From Mrakia gelida (taxonomy: Eukaryota; Basidiomycota; Tremellomycetes; Cystofilobasidiales; Mrakiaceae), in the NCBI GenBank assembly GCA_024345305.1, contig BRON01000004.1, positions 62,001-126,000 on the forward strand: 64,000 nucleotides of DNA, written 5' to 3'. Under the pieces are notes generated by a model. The model had not been told where the DNA came from, ran no database searches, and saw only the letters and a program-made list of their open reading frames with translations. Both the position numbers and the translations under genes were made by a program. Below are positions 9,602-19,981 of the stretch, one piece after another (positions within the stretch are counted from its first letter, which is position 1; every line of letters starts with the position of its first letter).

Positions 9602-10973
9602 CTACCACTTGGGCTTCTTGCAGTACCTCTTGTGGCTTTCCCAGTGAGCGTGTTGATGTCCTGCGACGAGTGAGAGGTTCGAAAGCAAGAAAGGGAGAGT
9701 GAGAGGTCAAAGACCGTCAGTTCATCGATCCAGCCCCGCGCCCGTTGAAACGCACCTTGAGAGCAGTATCGAACTGCTTCGCACTTGGAAAGGGAGAGAA
9801 GAAGAAGCAGGGATCGTCGTCAGCTGAAACGCTCGTTGGCATCTTCGCTTCGACGACACGACTTCGACAGTCCCGAGAGCAAGAGAAGTGGAACACTCAC
9901 TCTGCCGCACATCATTTCTTCCCCTTCCCTCAGATCTGTACAGCCGACACTCCCAGCGTCCACAACGTACTCGCACTTCCACCAGAGCACCCTCCTTTCC
10001 CTCGACATCCACCGCTCCCTCCAAACCTTCGGTGTGGTTGAGCGAACGAACCTTTGAAGCGGGCCCAGGCGGCCCAGCACCCTGTCGATTTCACGCAGCT
10101 GCTGCTGACTGAGTTGGCGACCTAGTCGACTCTGGCACCGTACCAACGCGGTGATCTGGGATTCGAGCTTTGCGTCGACCCGTTTTTGAAGAGGGAGAGG
10201 AAGGGGAAAGGGCTCCGAGGGAGATGAGGGGTCGTCGGGAAGCAACCTGATAACGGCGTAGATGATGGTGCAGATCCGAGCTATCGTTTCGATGGCGGTA
10301 GTTGTCGCGAGAGGGAGGGGCTGTTAGAGAAGGAAGGAACGCGGTCAGGACGAACTGGAGGTCGAGATTCGAAGAGAAAGAGGAGCAGACTGGGCAGAGC
10401 GGTTGAACGAACGAGCTTGGTGAGACTTAGAGTCAGAGGTGCATCGACACAGACTTCCATCAAGATGGCCGTCACTGCTAACGGGTCGTTCTCGCGAATC
10501 CAACGACCGAAGAGAGGGTGGCCGGAGAGGAGGGCTGCGAGGGCCATGTAGGAACCGTCAACTTTGCTGATGACCTCAAGAAAGGCTTCCATGAACTGAG
10601 GGAGGTAGATGCTGCAAAAGACCGTCTACCAACGAGGGAGAGAGAGCAGGGAAGCGGAATGTTAGCTTCGCGCTGTCGGACGCCTGGGAGGGGTGGTCGG
10701 TCGGTCAGGCGAGCTTGGGAGACGAACAAGATCTCTCAGAAGTTGTTCTGCGTCTTCGTTCAGGAGTTCCGTGACCTGTATGAAAGAAGCAAAGAAGAGA
10801 ATGAGCGTCTAGGGTTCTTGACTCGGAGGAATTGGAGGAAGAGGGAAGGAAGGACGAACGAGCTCTCGACCCTCAACGCCTGTCCTTCTTCCCTTGGACG
10901 CCTCGAATTGATCATCGTCCAGCTTGAAGACAGCAGCGAGTTCTTCGGCCAGTTCCTTTCCACGAGAGGTCAT
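9602..10973 (-). CDS. MYND-variant zinc-finger protein, paralogue of 48558-49867
   Basis: A multi-exon minus-strand gene. Successive exons encode ELAAVFKLDDDQFEASKG, VTELLNEDAEQLLRDL, the long exon with GHPLFGRWIRENDPLAV, a cysteine exon with WWKCEYVVDAGSVGC and EEMMCGR, CEAVRYCSQ, and finally GHQHAHWESHKRYCKKPKW then TAG. The C-terminus reads as a MYND-type finger (CGRCEAVRYC...HWESHKRYC), but the usual sixth cysteine is a histidine and the first cysteine pair is spaced C-x10-C. The paralogue has the same changes. The start is unsure: 10973 is the first in-frame ATG, yet similarity extends about 12 codons upstream to a non-ATG. It shares a promoter cassette with the F-box-like gene at 11274. 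MYND domains mediate protein contacts; no enzyme domain is seen. Confidence 0.65.
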
Positions 10974-11039
10974 GTCGGTAAGAGCTTTAGAAAGACGGAA
11001 GGGTGGGCGCTGACGGTTTGAAGGCCAACGGAAGGAGGG

Positions 11040-11215
11040 AAAAGGTGAGCTCAACTTTCGAGCCCGCCCTCCTTCCCGTCCGCAAGCAGCGACCTCCTCC
11101 TCGACGACCTTTACGAGTCAGTATTCTCGCGACCCTTCCAGCAGCCTCATCATACTCGTATCTCTCTCAAAATCACTTCGATATCAGGATTCTCGTCTCT
11201 CTACGCCGTCTTCCT
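11040..11215 (+). promoter_or_regulatory. conserved divergent promoter cassette, copy 2
   Basis: Contains GGTGAGCTCAACTTTCGAG, CGTCCGCAAGCAGCGACC and GACCTTTACGAGTC in the same order and spacing as the other cassettes. It sits between the MYND-variant gene (minus) and the F-box-like gene at 11274. It is the most diverged copy. Confidence 0.6.
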
Positions 11216-11273
11216 CACAATCTCCTCCCCCTCGGCTCTACCCGTCCCGTCGTCCTTCCTCCTTTACTTCGCG

Positions 11274-13137
11274 ATGGATCCTTCGACGTACGATCGCGAT
11301 GGTGAGTCTTTCTTCCTCCCAGAGATGCTTATAAGGGGAAGACGTATCTCACCGAGCTGGAACGCTCCTCTCCAGATCTGGAACGAGCTCTTGAGCGAAG
11401 AGGGCTGAAGAAGGAAGTTGACTTCGAGCTCTTCGAGAAGAAGGACAAGGTCAGCTTGCGTTCCTTCCCTACCCCCTTCCCCGTTCCCCACTCCCACTCT
11501 TGCTGATCTGAGCCGCTGACCCATCTTGATCCAGCTCTTCGACCTTCTTCGACAAACGATTCGAGCTCAAGAAGCCGAGAAGAAGAAGCTCGACGGTGCG
11601 TCCCTCTTCTCCCTCTTCCTCTTCTTCGCTGACCCTTCTTGACATTTCTCTCCTTCTCAGCCCTCCCTCGATCTACTCTTCGTCGACTACCGCTCCCCTA
11701 CGAACTCATCAAACACATCCGCTCCTTCGTCGTCGGTCCTCGAGCCATCGCAACTCACTTTGCTCTCTCGCAACTCAGCTCGTCCGTCCGAACCTATCTC
11801 TTTGGCGAAACCAAGGAGAATATCGAGGAGAGATGGAAGACGCTTTGTCTTCGTTCAGGAATTGGTCAGCACCGCTCGGATCTTCAGAAGACTGCGTCCA
11901 AGAGGTTGGACTGGGAGGAGACGGCGACGAGACTCGTCGAGAACAGATGGGGTCTCGGCGCTTCCAATCTTCTCGTCTCGTGGTCTCAGATGGAGAACTC
12001 GCCTCTGTGGACGACTTGGAACAGTGAGATCTACCTCTCGTCCAAACTCGAGGGCTCAAAAACGGGCGAAGCTGACTTGGGTCCCTCGCGTTCTTCCTCT
12101 ATCCCCTCCTCAGGTCATCTCCTCGCCATGTCTTCCTTCAAAGTCCGAGTCTTCGAAGAGATGGAGATCGAGAAGAAGAAGCTCCAATTCCTCATCAACC
12201 CAGCTGTCTTGAGTCTTAGACTCGTCGGATTCAACGACGTCGAACTCGACTTCAAGACGCTCGACGGGAATTGGTACTCGTCACTCGACTGGCCTGATCC
12301 TACCGCTCTCGTCAGTCCTGAAGTTTCCTTCTTTCTCTTATGGAGCGAGGACTGACTGAGCTTCCCGCCTTCTCAACAGCTCCTCACCTGGCCTCCTGTC
12401 TCGGTACGTAAACCGATGTCCCATCTTCGACAACGGACCTCATTTCTCCTGACGCGACTTCCAACTTCCTTCCCACTGCTCTCAGTCCCTCAACATCATC
12501 GTAACGGACGTCGCTGAGGAAGATCACCTCCTCTATCTCTCAAACCCCGAAGGACTTGTCATCTGGGATCTCTACACCGCTTGGCACCTCGAGTCAGTCC
12601 CCTTCTCACCCGAGCTCGACGCGTCGACGGTAATGCTGACCTCCCCCTTCTTCTTTCCCTCCCTCAGGTTCTCCGCTCCCGTCGGCGTCGACAATCTCCG
12701 AGATTACGTTGAAGGCCAAGAAGGAGACTTCAGCGACTCCATCCCGACGAACGAGGACGAGGAGCTCTACGAGTTGACAGCTGAGGACGACATGGGATAC
12801 GTCGCTTCTACTCACGATATGAACGAGGTACTGCAGGAGATCATCAAGTCGCATGGTGGGAAGAAGGGTCTGACGTTGGGTAGAGTCCTGTTTGGCGAGA
12901 AGTGGGTCGTTCGCGTTGTTATCCGGTGAGACAGACGAGTCGAACGCGAGCTGACCTCGGACGTTCTCGTTTTCCTCCGTTGCCAGGGTTTGGTTCGGCA
13001 AGACTATCGCACCGAAGCGTGGAGCAACTGAGGTGGAGATCATCCTCGAGGTCAGTGGCTTCTCTGTCTTCGTCTCTTCAGACTCAAACGCTGACTTCTT
13101 CGTTTCGTCGACGACGCTTCTCCAGGATCACGTCTGA
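11274..13137 (+). CDS. F-box-like protein, LPYELIKHI type
   Basis: About nine exons from ATG 11274 (MDPSTYDRD) to TGA 13135-13137. After a charged N-terminal helix (FELFEKKDKLFDLLRQ) comes LRRLPLPYELIKHIRSFVV then FALSQLSSSVRTYLFGE, an F-box-like helix pair. The C-terminal half has an acidic stretch (TNEDEELYELTAEDD) and ends VEIILEDHV. No other domain is recognised and it is not closely similar to the FCDP subfamily, but it occupies the same position relative to the promoter cassette. Exon joins are in frame with ordinary donors and acceptors; one intron has GACGCGTC at 12618 just before a CTGAC. Function inferred only. Confidence 0.6.
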
Positions 13138-13393
13138 GTCGACCTCGCTCTCTCTGCCTTTTAACTTCTCACCCTACATCTTGACGACTTTTATGCTCAT
13201 GATCCATCTTTCCCACTCCTTCTAACAACCTCAAAAACTTTCACTCTTCGTCGAAAAATGACGAGCTCAGCTCGGAAGACGAGTCGCCGCCCGACCTCTG
13301 CCACCTTCCCTCTCGAACACGAGCTCGCTCCCAACCTCCAGGATCCGCAACACTCTCCCTTCTCAAACCCAGCTCTCGATCTCAAGAACAATC

Positions 13394-14146
13394 ATGGAGA
13401 AAGCAGCCGTCACCCGATTCTTCTCTGCCTCCAGCTACGCCGTCGTAGGGAGCTTCGATCCATCCAAGTTCGGGTACAAAGGTGAGCTTCGAGCTCGGAC
13501 GTTCTCCTTCAGTCCGTTCCGTTCTCTCCCCTTCCTCTCCCTGGTTCTCGCTCTTCCTGGAGTGAGCGTCGAAGAGGAGCTCGAGCAGGATCGACGTGAT
13601 CCATTGGAGGTCGAGAGAGGGAGAAGAAGGATCTGATGGGGAATGAGACGGACAAGAACGAACCAAAACGATGAAGCTCACCAATCCCTCCTCCTCCATC
13701 CATCTCCCCTCCCTCCCTCAGTCCTAACATGGTACCTCTCCCACTCCCTCCCCATCACCCCCATCCACTCAACCCTTCCCTCCATCCCCCTTCCCCCATC
13801 CCTCTCCCCTTCTTCCTCAATCCCAACCATCCCATCCATCTCGTCCCTCCCCTCTCCAAGCACAACCTCCCTCTCCATCATCACCCCTCCCCCTATCACC
13901 CTCCGCCTCCTCGCTGAAGCAAAAGCCGCCGGGATCCACAGCGTGTTCTTGCAGCCGGGAACGTACGATGAGGAGGTTGTGAAAGTGTTGGAGGGGGATG
14001 AGTGGTGGAGGGGCAAGTGGGTGGGTTGGGGAGAGGAGGGGAGGAGAGGGAAAGGAGGGTGGTGTGTGTTGGTTGATGGGGAGGATGGGATAAAGTGGGC
14101 TGGGGAGGAAAGGAGGGGGAAGGGAGAGGGGAGGGGGAAGCTTTGA
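13394..14146 (+). CDS. CoA-binding domain protein (YccU-like)
   Basis: Two exons joined across a gtgagc...CCTCAG intron. The start MEKAAVTRFFSASSYAVVG, then FDPSKFGYKVLTWYLSHSLP, and later SIITPPPITLRLLAEAKAAG and VFLQPGTYDEE match the compact Rossmann-fold CoA-binding family, in which the G-x-S/D-P-x-K-x-G loop contacts CoA. An expanded serine/proline stretch (around residues 45-75) and a basic Gly-rich tail are lineage-specific. The biological role of the fungal proteins is not known; the yeast relatives are uncharacterised. Family call is good. Confidence 0.8.
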
Positions 14147-14528
14147 TGTGGGACCAGAGATAGAGGGGAGAGGGGTTGGGACGCGTTGGGTGGGAGAGAC
14201 GACGCGTCTTTAGGTCGTTCTCTTTTCTCTTTTGGAATTGGAAGTAGTGGTAGGAGAATTCATAGTTGATCGATCAAATGTCTCGGAATCGATATCTACG
14301 ACAGCGAACGAAAACCAGCGACGCGAACAGTCAGCCCGCCGAGCTCGAGCTCACCACTCCCTCCTCTCCTACGCTCTCTGTAGTTTTTTCTCTCCGCTTC
14401 AGCCCGGTCTCCTCATTCAACCCACTTCGATCCCAGCGAGCGCCCGAAAATCTTCCTTCCTCCGAAATCAAACCCCCGGAGGTCATGCCGACGCTTTTCC
14501 CTCCCTCCTCCCTCCTCTCCAAACGTCC

Positions 14529-16694
14529 ATGTCGCTTCGACGACTCCTCCTTCGTCCTCTCTTCACCCCTCCCTCTACCTTTCCCACCAGCACCCTCACC
14601 TTCACTCGACACATCTCCACCCTCGCTATGCCCGTCTCGGACCACACTCCCTCTTCTCCCCCTTCCGCTCCTCCAGCAAAGAAGCAAAAGCTCGACGAGT
14701 CAGCGGCTTCGACCTCCTTCGACGACCAACCCGTCGCCAGCACTTCCACCCTTCCAGCTGAAGAGACAGCTCCTCCCGTGGTGGTGGTTCCCAAGAGGGA
14801 GAAGACTACGGTTGATTACAGGAACAAGGCTGTTCTGGCTCCTATGGTTCGAAGTGGCAACTTGCCGAATGTGAGTCGAGCGAGCAGAGCTCATTTTCTT
14901 CTCTCCTTCCTTCCTTCGTTTGAGCTCGAGCTCACCCGCCCTCTCCTCCTTTCGTGTTTCGGCAGCGTCTTCTCTCCCTCGAGTACGGAGCCGATCTCGT
15001 CTGGGGTCCTGAGATGGTAGATATGGCTATGATCGGGTGTCAAAGAGTCGTTAATGGTTCGTTGCGACCTCTCCTCCCTCCCTCCTTTCCTCGACGAGAG
15101 CTCATTTCTCTTCCGTTTCGTTTCGCATCTTCGACCTTTGCGTTGGTACACAGAGCGCACAGGAATCATCGACTACATCCGCACGCACGTCCCTATCTTC
15201 TGGACCCACCCGGTCGAAAAACCCTACCTCATCTTCCAACTCGGTTCCTCCTCCCCAACCCTCGCCGTCCAAGCAGCTCTCACAGTCCAGGACGACGTAG
15301 CAGGAATCGATCTCAACTGCGGCTGCCCCAAACCTTTCTCTACCCACTCAGGAATGGGTGCCGCTCTCCTCTCCACTCCCGACCTCCTCTGCGACATCCT
15401 TCGAGCCCTCGTCGACGCCCTCTATGTGCCCGTGAGCTGCAAGATTCGGTTGCTTCCGACCCAGGAGGCGACGTTGGAGTTGGTGGAGAAGATTTGTCAG
15501 ACGGGGATTAGTTGTTTGACGGTGCATGCTAGGACGAGGGAGATGAGGAGTACGGAAAAGGCGTTGATGGGGAGGTTGAGGGAGGTTGTCGAGGTGGCGG
15601 AGAGGTATGGGATTCCCGTGGTGGCGAATGGGGATGTTGGGGGGATGTGGGATTTTGAGAAGATCAAGGAGATGACTGGTGAGTGCTCGCGTCTTGTTTT
15701 GAGTCGTTTGGAGGAGAAGGAGAGGAAGGGAAGGGGAAAGCGAGAGGAGCGGCGCGACGATTTGTTTCGAATTGGTTCGAAACTGACGCGACTTTATCTT
15801 CCCTTCCCTCTAAATTTTCCCTCGTCTTTTGTGTCCCTCGTCTTTTGTGTCCCTCCGTCAGGCGTCTCGTCCATCATGATCGCTCGAGCAGCCGAACGAA
15901 ACCCATCCTGCTTCCTCCCCGATAAGGCTCTCGACACCACCACCGTCGTGATCCCTCGACTGCTTCGAATCGTGCGTATCTCGCGTTTCTCCCTTTCTTT
16001 CCTCTCTCCACCCTTCTGTCACTGACCCTCTCTCTCACTCTTCCCTCCCCCCCCCCACCTCTTCCTCAATCGCTCGCTCGCCCACTTCCCTCCCACCCAC
16101 CTCCCTCCCTCCCGTCCCACGCTCGCGCGCTCCCACCCACCCACCCACCCACCGCAGACCAACCACTTCTCCAACTCCTTCTCCAACACCAAATTCCTCC
16201 TCACCCAACTCCACGCCACCCCGCACCTCTCCCCTCTAACCAAAGCCGAATCCAAACCCCTCCACTCCTCCATCACCCCCGCCAAATCCTTCTTCGAATG
16301 GTTCCAACTGTTCAACACTCCCCTCGGTCCAGGCGCGACTCTCGAGAACGCAGGGAAGGACGGGTACATCGTTCCTGGGGAGACGACGGAGGATGTCCTC
16401 AAGCCGATGCTGGAAGGGATGGAGAGGAGGAGGAAGGCGAGGGAGGCAGGAGGGTGGGCGCTTGGGGGGGAGAGGGAGAGGAGGGTTGTTGAAGAGATGG
16501 GGGAGATGGAGGGGGTTAAGAGGCTGGAGGAGGAGAGGAGGGAGGAGGTGGAGGAGTTGAGGGAGGAGGGAGTGACGGAGGATAGTTGGAGGGAGCAGTT
16601 GGTGAAGGAGGACGAGGACATGTTGAAGTTGAGTGAGGAGGAGGAGGAGGCGATGAACGCGCCTGTGGCGGCTGCTGCTACGGTTTCTGTGTGA
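14529..16694 (+). CDS. DUS2: tRNA-dihydrouridine(20) synthase, Dus2/Smm1 type
   Basis: Exons assemble a Dus2-like flavoenzyme: VDYRNKAVLAPMVRSGNLP, YGADLVWGPEMVDMAM, GIDLNCGCPKPFSTHSGMG (the Cys in NCGCPK is the catalytic acid), SCKIRLLP, LTVHARTREMRS, VVANGDVGG and SIMIARAAERNP. The family reduces uridine 20 in the D-loop of cytoplasmic tRNAs using FMN and NADPH. The C-terminus adds a Glu-rich coiled region. Two starts are possible: ATG 14529 gives MSLRRLLLRPLF..., an Arg-rich amphipathic leader that looks mitochondrial, and ATG 14628 gives the cytosolic form starting MPVSDH. The intron before SSIMIAR contains a 16-bp tandem duplication. Strong identification. Confidence 0.93.
15819..15850 (+). 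repeat. 16-bp tandem duplication in a DUS2 intron
   Basis: The unit CCCTCGTCTTTTGTGT occurs twice head to tail, directly upstream of the CCGTCAG acceptor, so the polypyrimidine tract is duplicated. Confidence 0.85.
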
Positions 16695-17123
16695 TGTTGA
16701 TGAGTGTCGCTACTGGTTCGTTCTGCTTTCGTTCGCGAGAGAGAGGAGGGGAGGCGCGAGGTTCGCGAAGGAACGACGCGTTGGAAGAACGTCGACTCGA
16801 CTTGACGCGACGAACGAGCGAGACCGAATGAGAAGGAGAGGAGGATCATGAATGTCGGGTAGAGAAGAGTTCCGAAATACAGGTATGAAGAGGAAGCTGG
16901 GGTAGTAGCGAAAATCAAAACGTCGGAGGAAGCGAGGACGGGGTAGAAAAAAAACACGCGTCGTGAAATATCGTGAAGGAGGGAGAGAAAGAAAGAGAAA
17001 AACAGGGGAATTAACGAGCAACCTAGAAGAGGAAGGCATAGAGTCGAGAGCGAGAGAGGAGCTAAGGGGAGGAACGAGTCGTAACGAAAGAACAAACAAG
17101 TGAGGGACGACGACCGAGCCGTT
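16695..17123. other. convergent 3' intergenic interval
   Basis: Between the stop codons of DUS2 (plus) and the DNA-ligase gene (minus). Purine-rich on plus; no coding signal seen. Confidence 0.5.
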
Positions 17124-19826
17124 TCAGTCATCTCCCTTCGCAGCAGCAGCAGCCGTCCCCGCTCTCCTCTTGTCGGGGACCTCAGCATCCTTGGGAACGT
17201 CCTTGTCGATGGCTTCGCCGACGAAGGTGGGGAACCTGTTCGAAGAGCGAGGGCAGGGGAGAGAAGAAGCGTCGAGGTCAGCCCTCACGATCGAGTCGAA
17301 GGACGAACGACGCGCGAGAACGAGAGGTGTGGACGCGAACATACCTGGGGATCCCATCCTTAGAGAGCTCGAAGAACCTGTAGCGGACGATGCTTCCGAT
17401 GGCGGGAGGGTCGACTCGTTGAGCGTCGGTGAGACCGGATCCGACCTGGCGAAACGAAGCGAAGACGAGGTCAGGTCAGGTCGAATGCGAAGAGAACGGA
17501 GGCGAGCAGCGTACTTTGAACTTCTTCCCTGACTCCATCACGCACTGTACGAGCGAAGAAGAAGAAAATGAAATCAGCGAAGGCGACGAACTACTGTACG
17601 CGTCAAACTGAGAGAGCAAGAACGAAAACCACGAACCTTGAGCGAGCCAGTCTTATCAGCATGCTTCCCCTTCCCGTCCTCGTAGCCCTCGACTTTGGCT
17701 TCAGCGTCGAAGAAGGTCTGTCCGCGGAGGAAGAAGGGAAGAGGAAATGTCAGCGAGATGAGAGCGAGAAGGTGAGGAAGGAGAAACGAAACGAACCTTG
17801 ACTTTGAGGAGATCTGATGAGGGACGACGAACGGAACGAAACGACAAAGAAGGGGTCAGTGAGACGTCTCGAGAGAGTGGCAAAGACAGAGATCAACATG
17901 CTTACCAGTAGTTCGAGTTCCCTATGGAACGAAGAAGGAAGGTCAGCTGAAGAACCGACGCGTCTCCGTTTGATCCGTCGAACTCACCTTGTACTTCGTC
18001 TTAGGCTTCCTCAACATCAGCCCCTCCCCATCAAGCTCCTGCACCTTCCCCAACATCTCCATCACGTGCTCTCTAAACCAAATCGTTCGTCAGCGCTCGT
18101 ATCCCCTCCGCTCCGCTCCAACTCCCAACTCGCAAAACGCGGCGCAACACTCACCTCCCATCACAAAGCACATGCTCCACAACCTCCACGACTCCATCAT
18201 CCCTCTGATTGTTCGCAGCAGCGTTCGCCGTCCCAGCGCGGTTCCCTTCGATGGCATGCTTGTTCTCTCCCCCGTCGAGAAGGTTGCCCGTCGAAGAGGA
18301 TCCGAAGCGAGTGTGGAGGAGGGAGAGTCGTTCTTCGAAGGCGAGTGGGGAGGAGGGAGCGTCGAAGACCTGAGAGCAGCGAACGAAGGACGAGAGGAAG
18401 CCAGAGAAGGGTTGAGCGAGATGGGAGGGAGGTGGACAGAAGGGAAGCGGCTGAGCCGGGAGGGAAGGTCGGTCGAGTGAGCTGACCTTGAACACCATTT
18501 CGCTCCATCGATTCGACGTCTTGGACTTGATGACCCCGTTGGTTTCCGAGAAGGCTCCTCGAGCGAGGTAGAGCTCTCCGTCGAGAGCAAGGTCCTTAGG
18601 GAGCTCTGGAACGACGCAGGGGGAAGGAGAAGGGAAGTCAGTCACGTCGACTCGGAACAAAGAGAGCCGAGACGCGACGAGAGCGAACGAGGGCGAGTCG
18701 GAAACTCACTGTCGAAGAACCACTGAGGAACCGAGAAGGTGTTCCCAGCTCGGGAGACGATGATCTTGCCGTTCCAGTAGCCTCGGACTCCGTCGAGCTG
18801 AGGGAAAGCGAAAAGATGAGGGAAGACGAAGGTCAGCTCCAAGCGCGTCGTCGCCTCCGTACGTCCCTCCCGACCGACCTCAAATGCGAGATGCGCTCAC
18901 CTTCTCCGACATCCAGAATCCCTTTGGATCCACCCCACTCCCATCAACATCCCACTTGTGAGCGAGCATGAGCGAAGGCTTCCCATCCTCCTCCTCTTCC
19001 TCGTCGTCCTCCTCCTCCTCGTCGTCTCCTCCTCCCTTGGCCTGTTCGGGTTCCTCGGACGCTGAAGCGTTGGAGGCGGTGGCAGGAGCGTTCTTAGGAG
19101 GTCGAGCCTTGGGGAGAGCTTTGGCGGTTTTCTTGACGAGTTTGGGTTTCTGCGAGGACGCGGGAGGGAGGGACGGGTGAGTGATGAGCTCGCTCCTCAA
19201 CAAGACGAAGAGTTGGAGAAGAGAAAGATACGAGACGGACTGACCTTCTTCCTCTCCTCTTCCTCATGTTCCTCCTTCTTCCTCTTTTTCGTCTGAGCGG
19301 CAGTCTCTCCAGGTAACCTGTCCACCTTGGGAGCGACGGGAAGCTCCCCTCCTCCAGCAGCTCCACTCGTCGAGCTCTGTCCTCCTCCTCCTCCACTCCC
19401 GGAAGCGACAGCGTTCGAAGCAGGAGCAGCGACGACCTTAGCCTTCTTCGGCTTCCCTTTGGCGACCTTGACCTCTCCACCCGCTTCGAGCATCCTGGCG
19501 TCCTCGAAGGCTTGACCGAGAACGGAGATGAGATGCTTGCACGTTCGACGAGACGAGTCGACTCCCTTTTGAAAGAGCCACGCCGGGCAGGAGCAAGAGT
19601 AGGTGTTGTTCCCGTGTCGTTCGAGGGTGTAGGGTTTCTTGCCACTATGTATACGAGCGAGCGAAGAAGAGCGTGAGCGTCAGGGATAAACGGAGGGAAG
19701 GAGGGAGTGCAAGGAGATGGAGCGAGGGAGGAGGGAGGGGGTCGAAGCTCACCTTCCTTGAACGAACGTCTTCCCGAGAGGAGCGATGTCCATCTGAGCT
19801 TCAACGCCGCGAATCGTATGAACCAT
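17124..19826 (-). CDS. SWIM zinc-finger ATP-dependent DNA ligase
   Basis: Minus-strand multi-exon gene starting MVHTIRGVEAQMDIAPLG. An N-terminal SWIM-type finger follows (YSCSCPAWLFQKG then RRTCKH, i.e. CxCx13-14CxH). A Lys/Glu and Asp/Glu-rich linker leads to an adenylation domain with motif I SEKLDGVRGYW (the Lys is the AMP acceptor), ALDGELYLARG, SEMVFKVFDAP and GEGLMLRKP. The OB domain is of the small viral/bacterial type (MESGKKFKVGSGLTDAQR, PPAIGSIVRYRFFELSKDG, RFPTFVGE). All nucleotidyltransferase motifs I can look for are present, so it should be active. The layout differs from replicative Lig1 and NHEJ Lig4, which have large DNA-binding and BRCT or PIP regions. Likely a repair ligase. 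Stop at 17124. Confidence 0.85.
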
Positions 19827-19981
19827 CTTGGGCGAGAGCGAGAAGAAGGTTTGATTTGATGGAGAAATGTAGTTGGGAGAGAGGGAGGCAAAAACGAATG
19901 AAAACGAAGGTCACTTTCGAGGTTGGTGAGCTCGCTCTTCCCTTCCCTCCTCTTCCTCTCTCCCATCCTCGACCCTCTGAC

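Noticed and set aside
11274..11290. Cassette copy 2 as chance similarity
   Set aside because: Three ordered elements at the right spacing and the same gene-pair arrangement make chance unlikely, so it was kept, with lower confidence.
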